Source of the DNA: Arachnopeziza araneosa
Taxonomy: Eukaryota > Ascomycota > Leotiomycetes > Helotiales > Arachnopezizaceae
DNA length: 64,000 bases
Reading direction: 5' to 3'
Assembly (NCBI GenBank): GCA_003988855.1
Contig: QYAI01000020.1
Span: 248,001-312,000 of the forward strand
Shown here: in pieces, positions 1 through 11,223 of the stretch
Position numbering within the stretch: the stretch's first letter is position 1
How the letters are laid out: every line of letters starts with the position of its first letter
The notes under the pieces: model-generated
Database searches by the model: none
What the model was told of the DNA's origin: nothing
Seen by the model: the letters and a program-made list of their open reading frames with translations, nothing else
Made by a program: the position numbers and the translations under genes

Positions 1-551
1 GTCTCTAATAAGGGATGAACTTGTTATAAAGAGATGGCCTTTATCTTCTACAACTTTGTTATTGTTATCGTAGCTTGACTTAACCTAGCAACGAGGTCTT
101 TGTTGGGCTGCTGGTCTGCGAGGGTGTAGAGTTCTTTGGCCACCCCACAAGAAGACATGGAAATAAGTGTCTAATCTTCTGTCCCTTGGAATATTCAGCT
201 TATTCACAGTATAGAAGTAAAGTGTTCTAGCGAGAAAACACTTCGGTCAACAAGCGAGCCCCTCTTCCCTAAACACACAACCGAGATCTTATTACACATC
301 AAAATAGACAAAAATTTGTGTCTTTTGTATATTACTCGTTATCATTACTTCTCAAGAATGTGCTAACATCGTTCTCCTGATCATATGTAAAAAGTCATCT
401 CTATCCGAGTCACCTATGATCAAATCCATTTTCCCAGCCTTTTCTCATGAAGGAGAATGCTCGCTATGCGCCAACCCACTTGTTTCCACAATGCCTCAAC
501 TCCGCGCAAACACAAGCCGTATTAGAATGTATTTAAAAAAAATAGAACCCC
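1..551. other. Intergenic / 3' flank of the histidine kinase
   Basis: This AT-rich stretch lies downstream of the stop codon of the minus-strand histidine kinase. I see no open frame with recognisable protein similarity, no RNA gene and no repeat. It probably holds the 3' UTR of the kinase and the flank of a gene outside the window. Confidence 0.5.
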
Positions 552-3500
552 TTATACTCGTCCCGTAATGGTTTGATCACTATCCAACATTCTCATCACT
601 TTCGGCCTCTCGTTCTTCCTTTGGCCCTCCGTACCATTACTAGAGAGTGAACCTTCACTTTCACTCATCTCCCTCAGATACTCAGTCCTCAGGCCCGACC
701 CCTTCATAACACTTTTACTCGACTCTCGGTCAAACTTCCCCATATTCTCCTCTGTAAGCGAAAGTTTCTGTCTCTGTTCCTCCTTTACGGAAACGGGCAT
801 TCTCTCCCCATGGAGGCTCGCTGCGTCAACAAGTTTCTCGTCTCTAAGCGCTGTGGCTTTTTCTTCAGCTTCCTCTCGGCGCTCTGCTCGGTCGGCTTCT
901 GACTCCGGACCTGGAAGAGTAAGGCGCTGGGAGTTCTGGCGTTCGCTTAAAGTCGGACGTTCCGGGGATGAGGTCTGCTTTGGTCTATTTACCGATCCAC
1001 CTGCTTGTCCAAACATGGGGACCGCAGCGGTGCCGCAATTGTGCTCTTCTGGCTCTGAGCAGTCGCCAAACTCGCCTTCAATTGGTGCTTGCGAGATCCT
1101 TTTATTGATGGCCCAGCGGACTAGCATCTTTTCAAGAGTCTTCCCTTTCACGGGCTTGGCTAAGTAGTCATCCATACCTGCTTTCTTGCATTTTTCTCGG
1201 TCACCTTGGATAGCGGACGCGGTCATAGCTACGATGGGGATGTTGCGAGATAGAGTGTTGAATGGTGAGTGATGCCGTAATAAGTGAGTGGCCTTGTAGC
1301 CATCGATAACAGGCATTTGAACATCCATCAGAATTATATCCGGTTTGGGGTGTGTGGGATTTGGTTCTTCAGTTGCGAGTAAGTAATCCAATGCTTCTTT
1401 GCCATTCCAGACTGCCGAAACGATAAATCCAAGTTTCTTAATAGTTTTTAGAGCAATTTGCTGATTGATAGCACTATTTCTATCAGCCTATAGCTTGAAA
1501 ATTGGCGGCAGTATACTAACTTATCTTCAACGAGCAAAATCTGGATTTTAGCCCTCTCAGAAGGAGGCAGCTCAACATCAGCGGGGATGGGCGGAGTCAC
1601 ACTGACGGTTCTTGAGTGGTTTCCCCCTTTATGATATGCATCGACAGGACTTTGCGCTGGTGGTGTTCCTAAGGCTGGATCGTACTCAGAACTATTACAG
1701 GAAACACTCATTTCAGACTGAAGGCGATCTGGAAGGCTTCCAATATCAACCAAATTTGCAGTACCGTTATGATATTGAGGCTTATTGAAAGGAATCCAGA
1801 AAGTTGCAGTTGTGCCACTTCCCAATGTGGATTCTAATGTAATTTCTCCATGCATAAGGTCAACTAGATTCTTGCTGATAGTGAGACCAAGGCCCTACTG
1901 GAGTTAATTTACGGTTCAAATGGCACAGACAGATAGCTTACAGTTCCACCAAATCGTCTAGCAGTTGAAGAATCTGCTTGACTAAATGGTTTGAAAAGTC
2001 GTTTGCGAACCTCTTCTTCAATCCCAATGCCGGTGTCCTCAACTACAAATTTTACCTCGAAGGTATCTGCGCTTTCTCTTTCCTTCAGCACAGAGAACTT
2101 GACGTAGCCTTCACTTGTGAACTTGATACTATTGGTCAGTAAATTTGTGATGATCTGGCGTACTCGTCCAGGATCACCCATAACGATCAAGTCTTTGTCT
2201 AGGCCAACAGCAATGTCAGAATCAAAGATAAGATTCTTCCTCTCCGCGGCAAAACCTAGCATCTTGCTCACATCTCGAACAACAACAGAAAGAGAAAATT
2301 GGACTTCCTCAATATCGAGTCGTCCAGACTCTACTTTGGAGAAGTCCAAAATATCATTGATAACAGTGAGAAGCCCATTAGCGGATCTCTGGATGTTCTC
2401 AGCACAATCACGCTGCTCCTCGTCAAGGTTCGTATCAGTCAACAATTCCGCCATACCAATGACTCCTGCAATAGGTGTACGAATTTCATGAGACATGTTT
2501 GCAAGAAATTGACTCTTCAGACGACTGGCCTCTTTCGCGGCTGCTTCGTTTGCTAGTAATCTCGTGTTTTCCTTTTCCTGCATCTGTAGGTCGACCTCTC
2601 GATCCTTGATTTCTGTGATATCCATACTAAGGCCAATAACCCCATCGATGAAAGCATCGTTGAGACGACCCTCATTATCCTTCTTTCCGAGTACAGGTAT
2701 AAATCTCGTCCTATACCACTTATTGTCTATGGAATGCTCATGAACATCTTCCAGACTCTTGCCACTCAAAATATCCTCGATAGGTCGTAGAGATGCAGGA
2801 ATATCATTATGATCTCTAGGACGTCCAGGAGTAGCGCCAGGTTGAGAGAAAACATCATAAACGCTCTTGCCAATAAAATCTTGTCCCGTCGTAAGTTTAT
2901 TACTTCCACTCTCATCTCCAGAACCACCATCATCCAGATTCCAGATGAAAGCACCTTCAAGCAGCGTAATTTTACGATGCCGATCGACTTGAAACAGAGT
3001 TACTTGTGCGTGAGCAATAACAGAGAGCAATTGTTGGCGCTAGAAATATTAGTTGAAATCAAATATTCTGAATAAAAACTTACCAGCCTTCTTGCAGCGA
3101 ATCTTGACTCCACACCCTCGTGTATATCAGTGCAAGTACCATACCATTTCTCAATTACGCCAGTAGTCTTGTTTCGCATCGGCAAAGCACGACCAAGCAT
3201 CCACCTCCATTCACCAGTCTTTCTTTTGCAGCGATATTCAGTCGCGTACGGCTCTCCTGTCTTCAAAGAATGGGCCCACCTACGCCCTGTCGCAGGCATA
3301 TCATCTGGGTGAAACGGTAGCTTCCATCCCATACCTAGAGATTCCTCCTCTGTAAGACCAGTATATTCATACCATCTTGTACTGAACCAATCATGTAGAC
3401 CTTCCGGTGTCGTGGTCCACATCATCTGAGGCATGCTATCACAAATGAGCTGGAATCTCTGTTCATCTTTTTCTTTGATATCATTCATTTGCTCAGTCAA

Positions 3501-4934
3501 AGTCGTGATATCACGGCATGTGAGAATGCCAGCCAAAAATCCCCCCTCGGAATCAGTGAGAGCCTCTCCTAGGCAGTCCAGGAATATCTTCTGTCCTGTA
3601 TCAGGGTCGTACATGCCTACTTTGCGACTCGTGAATGGGGTCTGTGTCCTGACTAATACCGAGATTGGATATTCACTCGGATCAAGTCGCTTCGTAAAGG
3701 TTTCGTCCCACATGTGCCACATGCTGACCACGTCCATACCATCTTTTATGCTGGCCAAGTCTATAGTTGTGGGAGCAAAAAGTCGCCTGGCGGCTCGATT
3801 AGGGATAGTTAAGCTTTGGTCCTTCCACATAGCCACTATAGGGACCTCCGTATTATCGAGAAGTGCATCTTTCATCATAATGACTTTTTGTAAGCTAGAA
3901 ACAGAACTTGAAAGCGGTGACGTTGATGGCGGACCAAGTGGAGGGAAAACACTCGTGCTCATGGAGGCAAATGTAGGACTGGTGATGGCAGAAGAGGCGC
4001 TGCTTTGAGTTGAGCGTCCAGAACCAACAGAAGATGGGCTGGAATAGGTTCTAGAACCTAAGGACCAAAGACCAGGTTGAGCTATAGGCCTGACGTGACG
4101 AGATTGAGCCTTGGGCAACGGAAGAGAAGGTTGGCTCGCATCGGTACTCGTAAACGTCAAGGCGAAGAACGTCTCCTCCTCAATCTCCCATACCGTAACA
4201 ATCATCTTCGCCAGGGTATGCTTACCTCCAACTAGCTTCTTATTATTGGTAAACTCCCCAGCTGAAATACTTTGTCCGGTTATAATGACCTCGACAACTG
4301 CGTCACGGACACTAGATTTATTCTTACCTGTACTCGTTCGGCTACTCTGATACTGAGTACTTTCAGCTGTTGGGGTGTTTTCGCCTCCTCCAGCATCTGA
4401 TCTTGGTTTCTGTACCACATCGTGTGTTCCCAAGTCATCAGCCAAGCTTTCCAAGAATGAATCCCAAACCACCCATACAGGTCTTCCATCTTGAATCAGG
4501 TCAATCCCTATTTGGCTGAGGGTTTGTCCTTTCAGTCGATCGACACCGGATAAACCATCGCTTGCGACATCGCCATCCTGATCTTCAATTCCAAGCAGCC
4601 TCCCCATCGCCTCATTTGCCATCACCAGTGTCTTGAGATTGTTTAGAATCATCAATGGATACGGAAGATATTGCATGGCAGACAACGCCAGCTCAGCCTG
4701 CGATGGAGTGTGTGGAATGTCGATATGCATGAGAAGGCGATCGGTTGAGTTATGTCGATTTGGTGACTGACCTCTGTCTTTCAAAAGCCCGTCTGCCCTG
4801 ATGGTTTCGAGGCCATTGATTTGGCCGGGGGGCATTTTAAGAGGTGTTCCTGGCCGTTCATCGTCGGCAGGAGGGTCTGAATCGTGGTCGATGTGGTTGT
4901 CATCGCTCGTGGACACTCGGAGGCTATGCGCCAT
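552..4934 (-). CDS. Hybrid histidine kinase with PAS domains, HisKA, HATPase and receiver
   Basis: This is a sensor kinase of the fungal multistep phosphorelay that feeds the HPt protein and downstream regulators. Exons are 552..1473, 1521..1894, 1942..3039 and 3084..4934, giving 1414 aa. The first ~490 residues are low-complexity with a PAS-like stretch (QYLPYPLMILNNLK). A clear PAS fold with a WRWMLGRA-type core follows (about 490-615), then a further PAS-like region (about 620-760). HisKA carries FLANMSHEIRTP with the phospho-acceptor His near 801. The HATPase shows the N box (LLTNSIKF), DTGIGI and FGGTGLGL; the third intron in transcription order restores VEDN at the start of the receiver, whose acceptor Asp near 1158 lies in ILMDVQMP. 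About 190 residues of charged disordered tail follow. No transmembrane segment is evident, so it is probably cytosolic. I did not assign it to a numbered fungal kinase group. Confidence 0.93.
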
Positions 4935-5699
4935 CGCTTCAACAGATACGGTATTTAGTGTCGCATACTTTTGTCGTCGTGGATATTCAATATTTTCTGA
5001 GCGGGTATCTCGCTGCTGTACGCTGCGTCATATCCGACCCACAAATTGAAGGCTCAAAAAGTGAATGTCTGCCAATACAACAATGCCAACTTTCGAACTC
5101 GGTAGGAAGCTCTGAGGCTTATAAAGGCTGGTGGAGCAGGATTGAGGAGCTCAATGTTTGAGAGGATGTGAAGGTTCTGAATTCGGCTTGGCACCTCGGG
5201 ATCCCTTAACCAGACGATAATTAGAGTTGATAGTCAGAGAGTCCAGACCGTCGATCCAAAATACTTTAACCACTTTGGCTCTAAAGGATGGCCAGCTGTG
5301 TTGGTTGGGTGGATTTTGGAGGGAGGATTGAATATCTATGAAATGATACTGATGATCACGCCGGATATGCTCCGAGAGTAGAGAGGGGTGCAAAGACGCT
5401 GAGCGAGGTAAGAAGAAAATCCAATTAGACCAAGGCGTCTTGCGATCAACCGGTCAAGGAAAGAAGGAGAATGGAATCGTGAATGACCGAGGAGTGCAGC
5501 AGTCCAGCTTAGTGTCGAAGCCGCGTTGGATGCTGCAGGAAATAATAGGCAAGGGAGGAATCAATCCCCATCCACCAGCGTATGCCAGCGACCGAATTGT
5601 GGGAGAAGGCGAGTGGCGGCGGCGAGGTCCAAACTCATTGCCTCCGAGGCCTCCACACCAGTCCGTCGTACCTGACCGACCATCTCCAGAGTATCGCCT
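4935..5699. other. Upstream region of the histidine kinase
   Basis: This is the promoter and leader side of the minus-strand kinase. Short open frames occur on both strands, but none shows protein-like conservation or good splice sites. I see no repeat or RNA gene here. Confidence 0.4.
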
Positions 5700-6073
5700 C
5701 AGATGACGGCAGTGGCGGCCCACATCTGCAAGGAGCCATTACTCTGCTCCATCCCTCGAGGAGCAATCACCGACCCATCCGATCCCCACGGCAAGGCCTC
5801 TCCGTCTCGAAATCGCATCAAGTCGTGAGCGGTAATCATCACACTTTCCCCATGTTCGTTCCCTCGCGCTCGAAATTGAGGTGCATAATACCGCGGCTTC
5901 TGGGCCATTCTGTGAAGGGTAGATCTCATTGGCATCTTCCCTGCCATTGCGGACGGCTGGAGGATCATCGGGGTCCACAGGGTCTTGCCATCTTCTCCAC
6001 TCGACAGGAGCAACTGGACAGGGTCTGATGCTGATGATAAAGGTGCTTTTTGCGGGTCACCGTTCTTAGGTGA
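5700..6073 (-). pseudogene. Unrecognised open frame, possible gene remnant
   Basis: A continuous minus-strand frame of about 120 codons looks protein-like (for example LPWGSDGSVIAPRG and KPRYYAPQFRARGNEHG) and ends at a stop near 5700. It has no ATG at a sensible position before the upstream in-frame stop, so it could be an internal exon or a fragment of a degraded gene. I do not recognise a family. It lies just downstream of the decayed methyltransferase on the same strand, which makes shared decay plausible but unproven. It may also be chance open sequence. Confidence 0.25.
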
Positions 6074-6255
6074 ATCCTTCCTCCTTGCCTCTTTGAGAGC
6101 ACGTGAGCCTTTTTAATACTACGTCTTATCTTTTCATAGTCCTTGTATACTCTTTTTTTTGGGGACCAAGCTACAGAATTTCGGAGAATACCTCGAAACC
6201 AAGAAGTTTTAAACTTAGGCTAATAAGCATTGTTTTTCTAGTAGCAATTACCTAC

Positions 6256-6573
6256 CATCTCAGCTCGCATCTCGGCGAGGTGCCCATGCCGCCCATGTCA
6301 AAGACGAAGATCCCGTTGGGTTTGAGCACTGAGTCGATGCCGTAAATATGGCCGGTACCCTAAGAGAGGGTTTCGCCGATCTGGAAGTTGATGATTCCAT
6401 CTGCAAGGAGTGGTAAAAGACTGCCTGTAGCAAGACAGAAGGAGAGAGACAAACCTCCACAACCCATATCGAGAATACGGTCATTGGGCTAGGCATCTAG
6501 CCAAGAAAGGATTTTGGTTGCTAGCTTTGGTACGAAAGATGCCGAGTTCTGGTAGGCCTCTTCGACTTGGCAA
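6256..6573 (-). pseudogene. Decayed SAM-dependent methyltransferase fragment
   Basis: The minus strand encodes YQNSASFVPKLATKIL followed by motif I (NDRILDMGCGDG) once a 54-nt intron (6401..6454, GTTTGT...TTGCAG) is removed. It then reads GHIYGIDS and jumps directly to a post-motif strand (VLKPNGIFVFDMGGMG). Intact proteins of this trans-aconitate-methyltransferase-like family have roughly 60 or more residues between those two blocks, so the middle is deleted. Two in-frame TAG stops (6489..6491 and 6360..6362) sit where CAG (Gln) is expected, and the tail needs a one-base shift to continue as LAEMRAEM. The copy cannot encode a working enzyme. The CAG-to-TAG pattern is compatible with repeat-induced point mutation, but two sites are weak evidence. 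Confidence 0.72.
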
Positions 6574-6991
6574 TTGTGTCCTGGTTGGCATGTATAAACA
6601 CACCTCAGAAGACCTATGATCTTGGCCTGCTCCCATCATGAGAGCTTGATAGTTGACTGTAAGGAACATGTATCAAATCTCCAATCTTGAATATCTATGT
6701 GACGCTCTATGCGAAATGAGAGAGACCGTCTTCCTATCCAATACGTGAACGGGAAGAAGTGAGCCAAGTAGAGATGGAGGAAGCGAAGCGAGCTTCCGAT
6801 CTCGGAGCATTCCATCAATAGGGGAAGCGAGGACCGATCTGTTTACTCGGTGGCTGGTATGCGAGCATAGGATCCCCGCGCGTACCCCATCCATCAATGT
6901 TTACACTTTTCAAGGGATCCGAGAGGATAACTGAAAGCTGGCTCAACCATTATTCAATAAGACCTCGACGGTATGCAAGCCCAAAAAAATT
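6574..6991. other. Intergenic region between pseudogene and tRNA-like gene
   Basis: Minus-strand open frames here are short and carry no recognised motif. The run of seven T (minus strand) at its right edge is the likely Pol III terminator of the adjacent tRNA-like gene. Confidence 0.4.
6983..6989 (-). terminator. Pol III T-run terminator
   Basis: Seven consecutive T residues on the minus strand begin four bases after the acceptor stem of the tRNA-like gene (GGGACC, then AAA, then the T-run). This is the normal arrangement of an RNA polymerase III terminator. Confidence 0.65.
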
Positions 6992-7089
6992 TGGTCCCGT
7001 GAAGATTCGAACTTCAATCTTGCTGTTCACCAGTTTGCTAGGCAACGACGGGATATAGTAGCCTGTTCTACCAGTTAAACTAAGGGACC
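6992..7089 (-). tRNA. tRNA-like gene with probable intron, anticodon unresolved
   Basis: The minus strand starts GGTCCCT and ends CGGGACC, giving six acceptor pairs plus one T/C mismatch. A D arm (GTTT/GAAC) sits in TTAGTTTAACTGG, a good A box. A perfect five-pair T stem flanks TTCGAAT, a good B box. At 98 nt the gene is about 25 nt longer than a plain tRNA, which suggests an intron in the anticodon region. I could not fold a convincing five-pair anticodon stem: GGCTA on the 5' side has no clean partner, and the triplet after the expected U33 would be ATA. It is either an intron-bearing tRNA with unusual pairing or a decaying copy. The T-run just downstream argues that it was once transcribed. 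Confidence 0.6.
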
Positions 7090-7509
7090 TGTTCTGATTC
7101 GATGGCCGATTCCAGCTTATTTAATCCTATCACGGTACCCAAACTTTTGTTCAAATTTAGGGCGCGTGAATGACTGAAAAATGCTCATTGTTGAAAAGGA
7201 AAGTGAACAGCAAATCACCTTGTCAATCTGTTCAATGTCAAAGATCTTCAAACGACAATCAGCTGTTGTTGATCATAAATAATGTTGAAGTTCTTAAATG
7301 ACTATTTCGGGTCATGATATGCACGTATCATCAAAGAATATCTTCAACAATGTAAGCTGACCTTTACAGTTTATTTCAACGTGTAACGCTTCTACATTGA
7401 AATAAAATAATGAGACTGCTCTGTTAGCACTGCTCTGTATCGTTATTCTTTCGTTAATACTCCCAACCCTTCAATTTCCACTTAACTACATCACTCCTCC
7501 TATGGTTAT
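7090..7509. other. AT-rich intergenic region
   Basis: This stretch lies between the tRNA-like gene and the 3' end of the amidase gene. It is AT-rich and carries no supported gene. Confidence 0.4.
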
Positions 7510-9342
7510 CTAATCAATCTCCAACAATCTATACTTCTCATCACCCAACGCATCCTCAATGCGATGCATCACCGCCAAAACCTTTTCCTCCTCTAGCCTC
7601 TGACCCACAACCTGCACCGCAACCGGCAAACCATGCATAGCGGTGGCATCATAATGCTTGTATGCACCTTGGGCTACACCGTTCAGTTTATTAAAGTTAA
7701 AAGTCGATGGTAACTGATCCAGTGCTTTGTCGACGTGTGTAATGGGGACAATACCGCACGTGTAATCGAGCTTGAGATGTAAGTATATTAGGAATAGTCA
7801 ACAGGGAAGCGCTTACGAGATTGAATAAAAATGTGTATCCACAGCTGCTGACTGCATCCTTCATCCCGTCATGTGGAACAGCTGGTGTAGCATTCGGCGG
7901 TGTAATCATAATATCAATCTTTGCCTCTTGCTCCCACCAATCATGGAATTTTGCCTTGTAAGCTTCTCTCTTAGCTACGAACTTCCATTGCTCGTAGGCA
8001 GATTTTTCTTTCCAGTCCTTGATCAAACCCGCCCATATGTCGTCTCTGCGAACGTACTTGACCCATAGATAATAGACGTATTTAAATGGGGAAGGTAAAG
8101 CCATGAGCCAGCTCATCTGTTTGGCTCCAGGATCCTCCCATTCACCAGTTCGGAAGAATGATTTGAAAGTTTTACATCCGTCAGCGTTGAGAAGTTGAGA
8201 ACCGAGGTAGAGGGCCTCATATGGAGACGGCGGTTCCACATCAATAATCTCATGGCCTTCTTTTTCCAATACCGCAACGACTTCATCAACAGCTCGAACA
8301 CATGCAGGGCTGGGATCAACCACACCATCTGTTCGAAGAACTCCAACTCTCAGCTTCTTCTTCTCTCGAAACTCGGTGAACTGTTCTTCTCTCCATGGGA
8401 TTGGATGCACCGAATGATCGTATTTCCATGGTTTCATGCTAATCATGGATTTGGTAAAATACGAAAGATCTCCGAGCGTCCTTGTCATCGGACTGAAGAC
8501 GCTCGGAATCCCTTCTTGACCCGGCATACTTGTACACATTCCGTTTTTTGGCCATCTTCCAGTCGAGCACTTTAAGCTATAGATGCCTGAAAAGTGCGCT
8601 GGAGCTCTGACGCTGCCCGCAACGTCTGCCTGACATCAGTCGAGAAGTTGAATTACTACAAAGCAACATACCGGAGCCAATGCCTATCCTGCCACCTCCA
8701 GAAGCCAATAGAGCGCTTTCACCACCAGTACTGCCACCAGGCGAGTACTTGGAATTGTGGGGATTCGTGCACCTTCCCCAGACATCATTCGTACTCTCAA
8801 AACTCAACAGGGTCACAGGCAAGTTAGTCTTTACATACGGCACGGCACCCGCATCTTTGAGAATTCGGACCATAGTCCCATCCTTATCTACCTTATTCCC
8901 CACATTGCAGCTGTAGCCCACGGTAGTGTCAAAGCCCTTGACCACTATGGAGTCTTTCAAGCTGATTGGGATTCCAGCCAAGGGGCCTTTCATATTGATA
9001 CTACCATCAGTAGTCCAGCCTTCAGCAGCTGAGATCATCACTTCAGTTACGCAGTTGGTCTTGGCATGTGCTTTCAGGGCGGCTTTGCCGTAGGCACGGA
9101 GGATGTCGATGGGCTGAACCGTTTGTTTGTGGACATCTTGGACCAGCTCTTCAATTGGTTTGGAGAGCACATCACGTTCCGACGAGGTGAAAGCCCCGTG
9201 GTAGCTTGTGAGACTCTGAATACGCTGTGCTCGCTCAGTCTGTTTGAAGGTGCTGGCAAGCGACGTGAGCCGAGTGAAGAAGTGGGGGTGGCTTCACTTA
9301 CCAGTCTCGCCGGTGCTGAAAATAATCGAAGGGGTAAACCAT
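7510..9342 (-). CDS. Amidase (acetamidase / fatty-acid amide hydrolase type)
   Basis: This is an amidase-signature enzyme that hydrolyses a carboxamide to acid plus ammonia. Exons are 7510..7770, 7817..8625, 8672..9252 and 9302..9342 (introns 46, 46 and 49 nt), giving 563 aa, close to fungal AmdS-type enzymes. The Ser-cisSer-Lys triad is visible: Lys in PISLKDS, then GGSTGGESAL, and the nucleophile region IGSDVAGSVRAP restored exactly by splicing the second intron. The C-terminal part (LPVAVQVVGQRLEEE) is also typical. The first exon codes only for MVYPFDYFQHRRD plus part of a Cys codon. The exact substrate cannot be read from sequence. It is divergent from the metallo-beta-lactamase gene at 9645, with about 300 bp between the starts. 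Confidence 0.9.
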
Positions 9343-9644
9343 TTTGACTTCTTTCAGAACAGCTGAATTCTCTCCGATTGACCAAAAGGACAAAGTAAGA
9401 AGAGTTTGAAAGAGGGAGAGAGTGAGGAATGCCTGGCAAAAGATGGCTTAAGTTGAGCCCCTTCAAGCCTTCTCATTCCGCGCTGCGATAACGGCTGGAC
9501 CTTCCCAAAATACACTAGGCGCCCCTCTATCGCAAAAGCCCTCACTCCTCGGGCCACTGTTGATGAGCAAGCGAGTGAGGACGGGATAAGTTACACTGCC
9601 TACAGAAATCATATGACCGTCACTCCCAGACACCGGCCGCCATC

Positions 9645-10712
9645 ATGGCCCACAACTCCCCCTTCTCGACGTACCAGGACAACCCGTCCGAGGTGGAGAA
9701 CCAACGGCACGAGTTTGACACTCACCGCACCGAGTTCAACCTCGCGAGTCCGGAGGACCTGTCCTTCTCGACGCAGACCGAGAACCTCCTCATCTGCACC
9801 GCGTGCGGGACCCAGTTCGATGTGGAAGATCGTGCCATCCTCACCCGCTGCCGCATCTGTGATGATGAGCGGCAGTTCGTGCCTCCCACCGGCCAGGCTT
9901 TCACGACCATGTCGGGGCTGAAGAGTGGCGGGTATGCGAACAGGTGGAGGATGCTCGAGGAGAACGATGTGCGGTTCTGGAGTATCTGGACGGAACCCAA
10001 ATTTGCCATTGGCCAGCGAGCTATTCTTGTGAGGACGCCGCATGGCAATATCTTATGGGATTGCATCACCTATCTAGACGCGACGACTATTAACTGGATC
10101 AATTCCATTGGGGGCTTGTCTGCCATTGTCATTTCACATCCGCATTATTATTCGACCCATTTGGACTGGGCTGAGGCATTTGAATGTCCTGTTTACATGT
10201 CCTGGGAAGACAAGGACTGGCTGAATAGACTTGATCGCTTGGGCAAGGCGAGGACGTTTATCCAAGGGACCGAGGAGGAAATTGAAATCCACGGCCAACA
10301 GACTGGAGTCAAAGTCCTTAAGCTCGGTGGCCATTTCCCTGGTTCCTTGGTGTGTCTAGCTGCCAGTAGGCTATTGGTTGCTGATACTCTTGTAACAATT
10401 CCTGCTGGCCTAGGGGATTGGTCGAAAGGACCCGATGCTGGAAAGGGTGGCCGGCCGGAGGGAATGAATACTTATTCGTTTATGTGGAGTATCCCAAATA
10501 TGATTCCACTCAACGCGGATGAGATTGCGAGCATGTGGAATGTCCTGAGGAGACATGACTTTAATAGCACCCACGGTGCATTTGTTGGGACCGACGTTAG
10601 AGATAGAGGCAATGGTTCGTTGACAGGAGTGAAAAAGAGAGTGCTAGATAGTATGCAGATCCAAGTCCTTAGGATGGGTTGGCATGACCATGCCTTCCTG
10701 AAGGAAACGTAA
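9645..10712 (+). CDS. Metallo-beta-lactamase-fold protein with N-terminal zinc ribbon
   Basis: This single-exon gene codes for 355 aa. Residues 51-72 hold two CxxC pairs (CTAC and CRIC), a likely zinc ribbon. From about residue 110 there is a metallo-beta-lactamase-like fold. Its metal motif reads HPHYYSTH (His165, His167, His172), followed by GGHFPGS and ADTL that fit the later His and Asp ligands. The Asp of the usual HxHxDH motif is absent, so the metal site is altered or the enzyme is non-canonical. Related fungal proteins are annotated only as MBL-fold hydrolases, and no substrate can be inferred. It shares a divergent intergenic region with the amidase. Start ATG follows GCCGCCATC, a good fungal initiation context. 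Confidence 0.82.
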   Translation: MAHNSPFSTYQDNPSEVENQRHEFDTHRTEFNLASPEDLSFSTQTENLLICTACGTQFDVEDRAILTRCRICDDERQFVPPTGQAFTTMSGLKSGGYANRWRMLEENDVRFWSIWTEPKFAIGQRAILVRTPHGNILWDCITYLDATTINWINSIGGLSAIVISHPHYYSTHLDWAEAFECPVYMSWEDKDWLNRLDRLGKARTFIQGTEEEIEIHGQQTGVKVLKLGGHFPGSLVCLAASRLLVADTLVTIPAGLGDWSKGPDAGKGGRPEGMNTYSFMWSIPNMIPLNADEIASMWNVLRRHDFNSTHGAFVGTDVRDRGNGSLTGVKKRVLDSMQIQVLRMGWHDHAFLKET

Positions 10713-11223
10713 CCCGAAGGATGAGATGTTTTAGTCCTTGATATAATATACTTATACAATACACTGACCAAGTTCTCCCTTTCTGAATAAGTTAATACAA
10801 GAATGATCTCAACTAATCATACCAATGAGAGCCCAATGCACCCAACCAAGCTACCACTCTAAAAGAAACCCATGCCTAATCCTCACCTTTCCTCCATATC
10901 CCAAAAGAAACCCGAGACCAGACTTTATCGCCATCTTTTTATGTCCTCGCCTTCGTGTAGGTCATATTGTGCCCGCATAGTCCATACATTCGTCCATCTA
11001 TGCGTTTCTAAACAAAGGAGACATGTCATGCCATAACATGAAGTTTTCTCGTTTCTGTTCAGATCAGTCATCCATTTCGTTGAACTGTTTAACTCCCTCG
11101 AATTGCTGTTTCGTCACCTTGGGTCGGTTATCCCATCCTGTTTGGTGAGAGGCCGAGCCTCACGCATACTCGGTTGTTCTCGTTCTTTATCTTCATCTCG
11201 TCTCGTTACTTTCCGTTCTTCTT
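10713..11223. other. Convergent intergenic region
   Basis: The 3' ends of the metallo-beta-lactamase gene (plus) and the Zn2Cys6 factor (minus) face each other here. The region is presumably 3' UTR. No gene or repeat is supported. Confidence 0.45.

Noticed and set aside
9613..10069. Frames overlapping the MBL-fold gene on both strands
   Set aside because: They have biased Arg/Ser/Pro composition from a GC-rich coding segment; only the 355-aa frame carries motifs.
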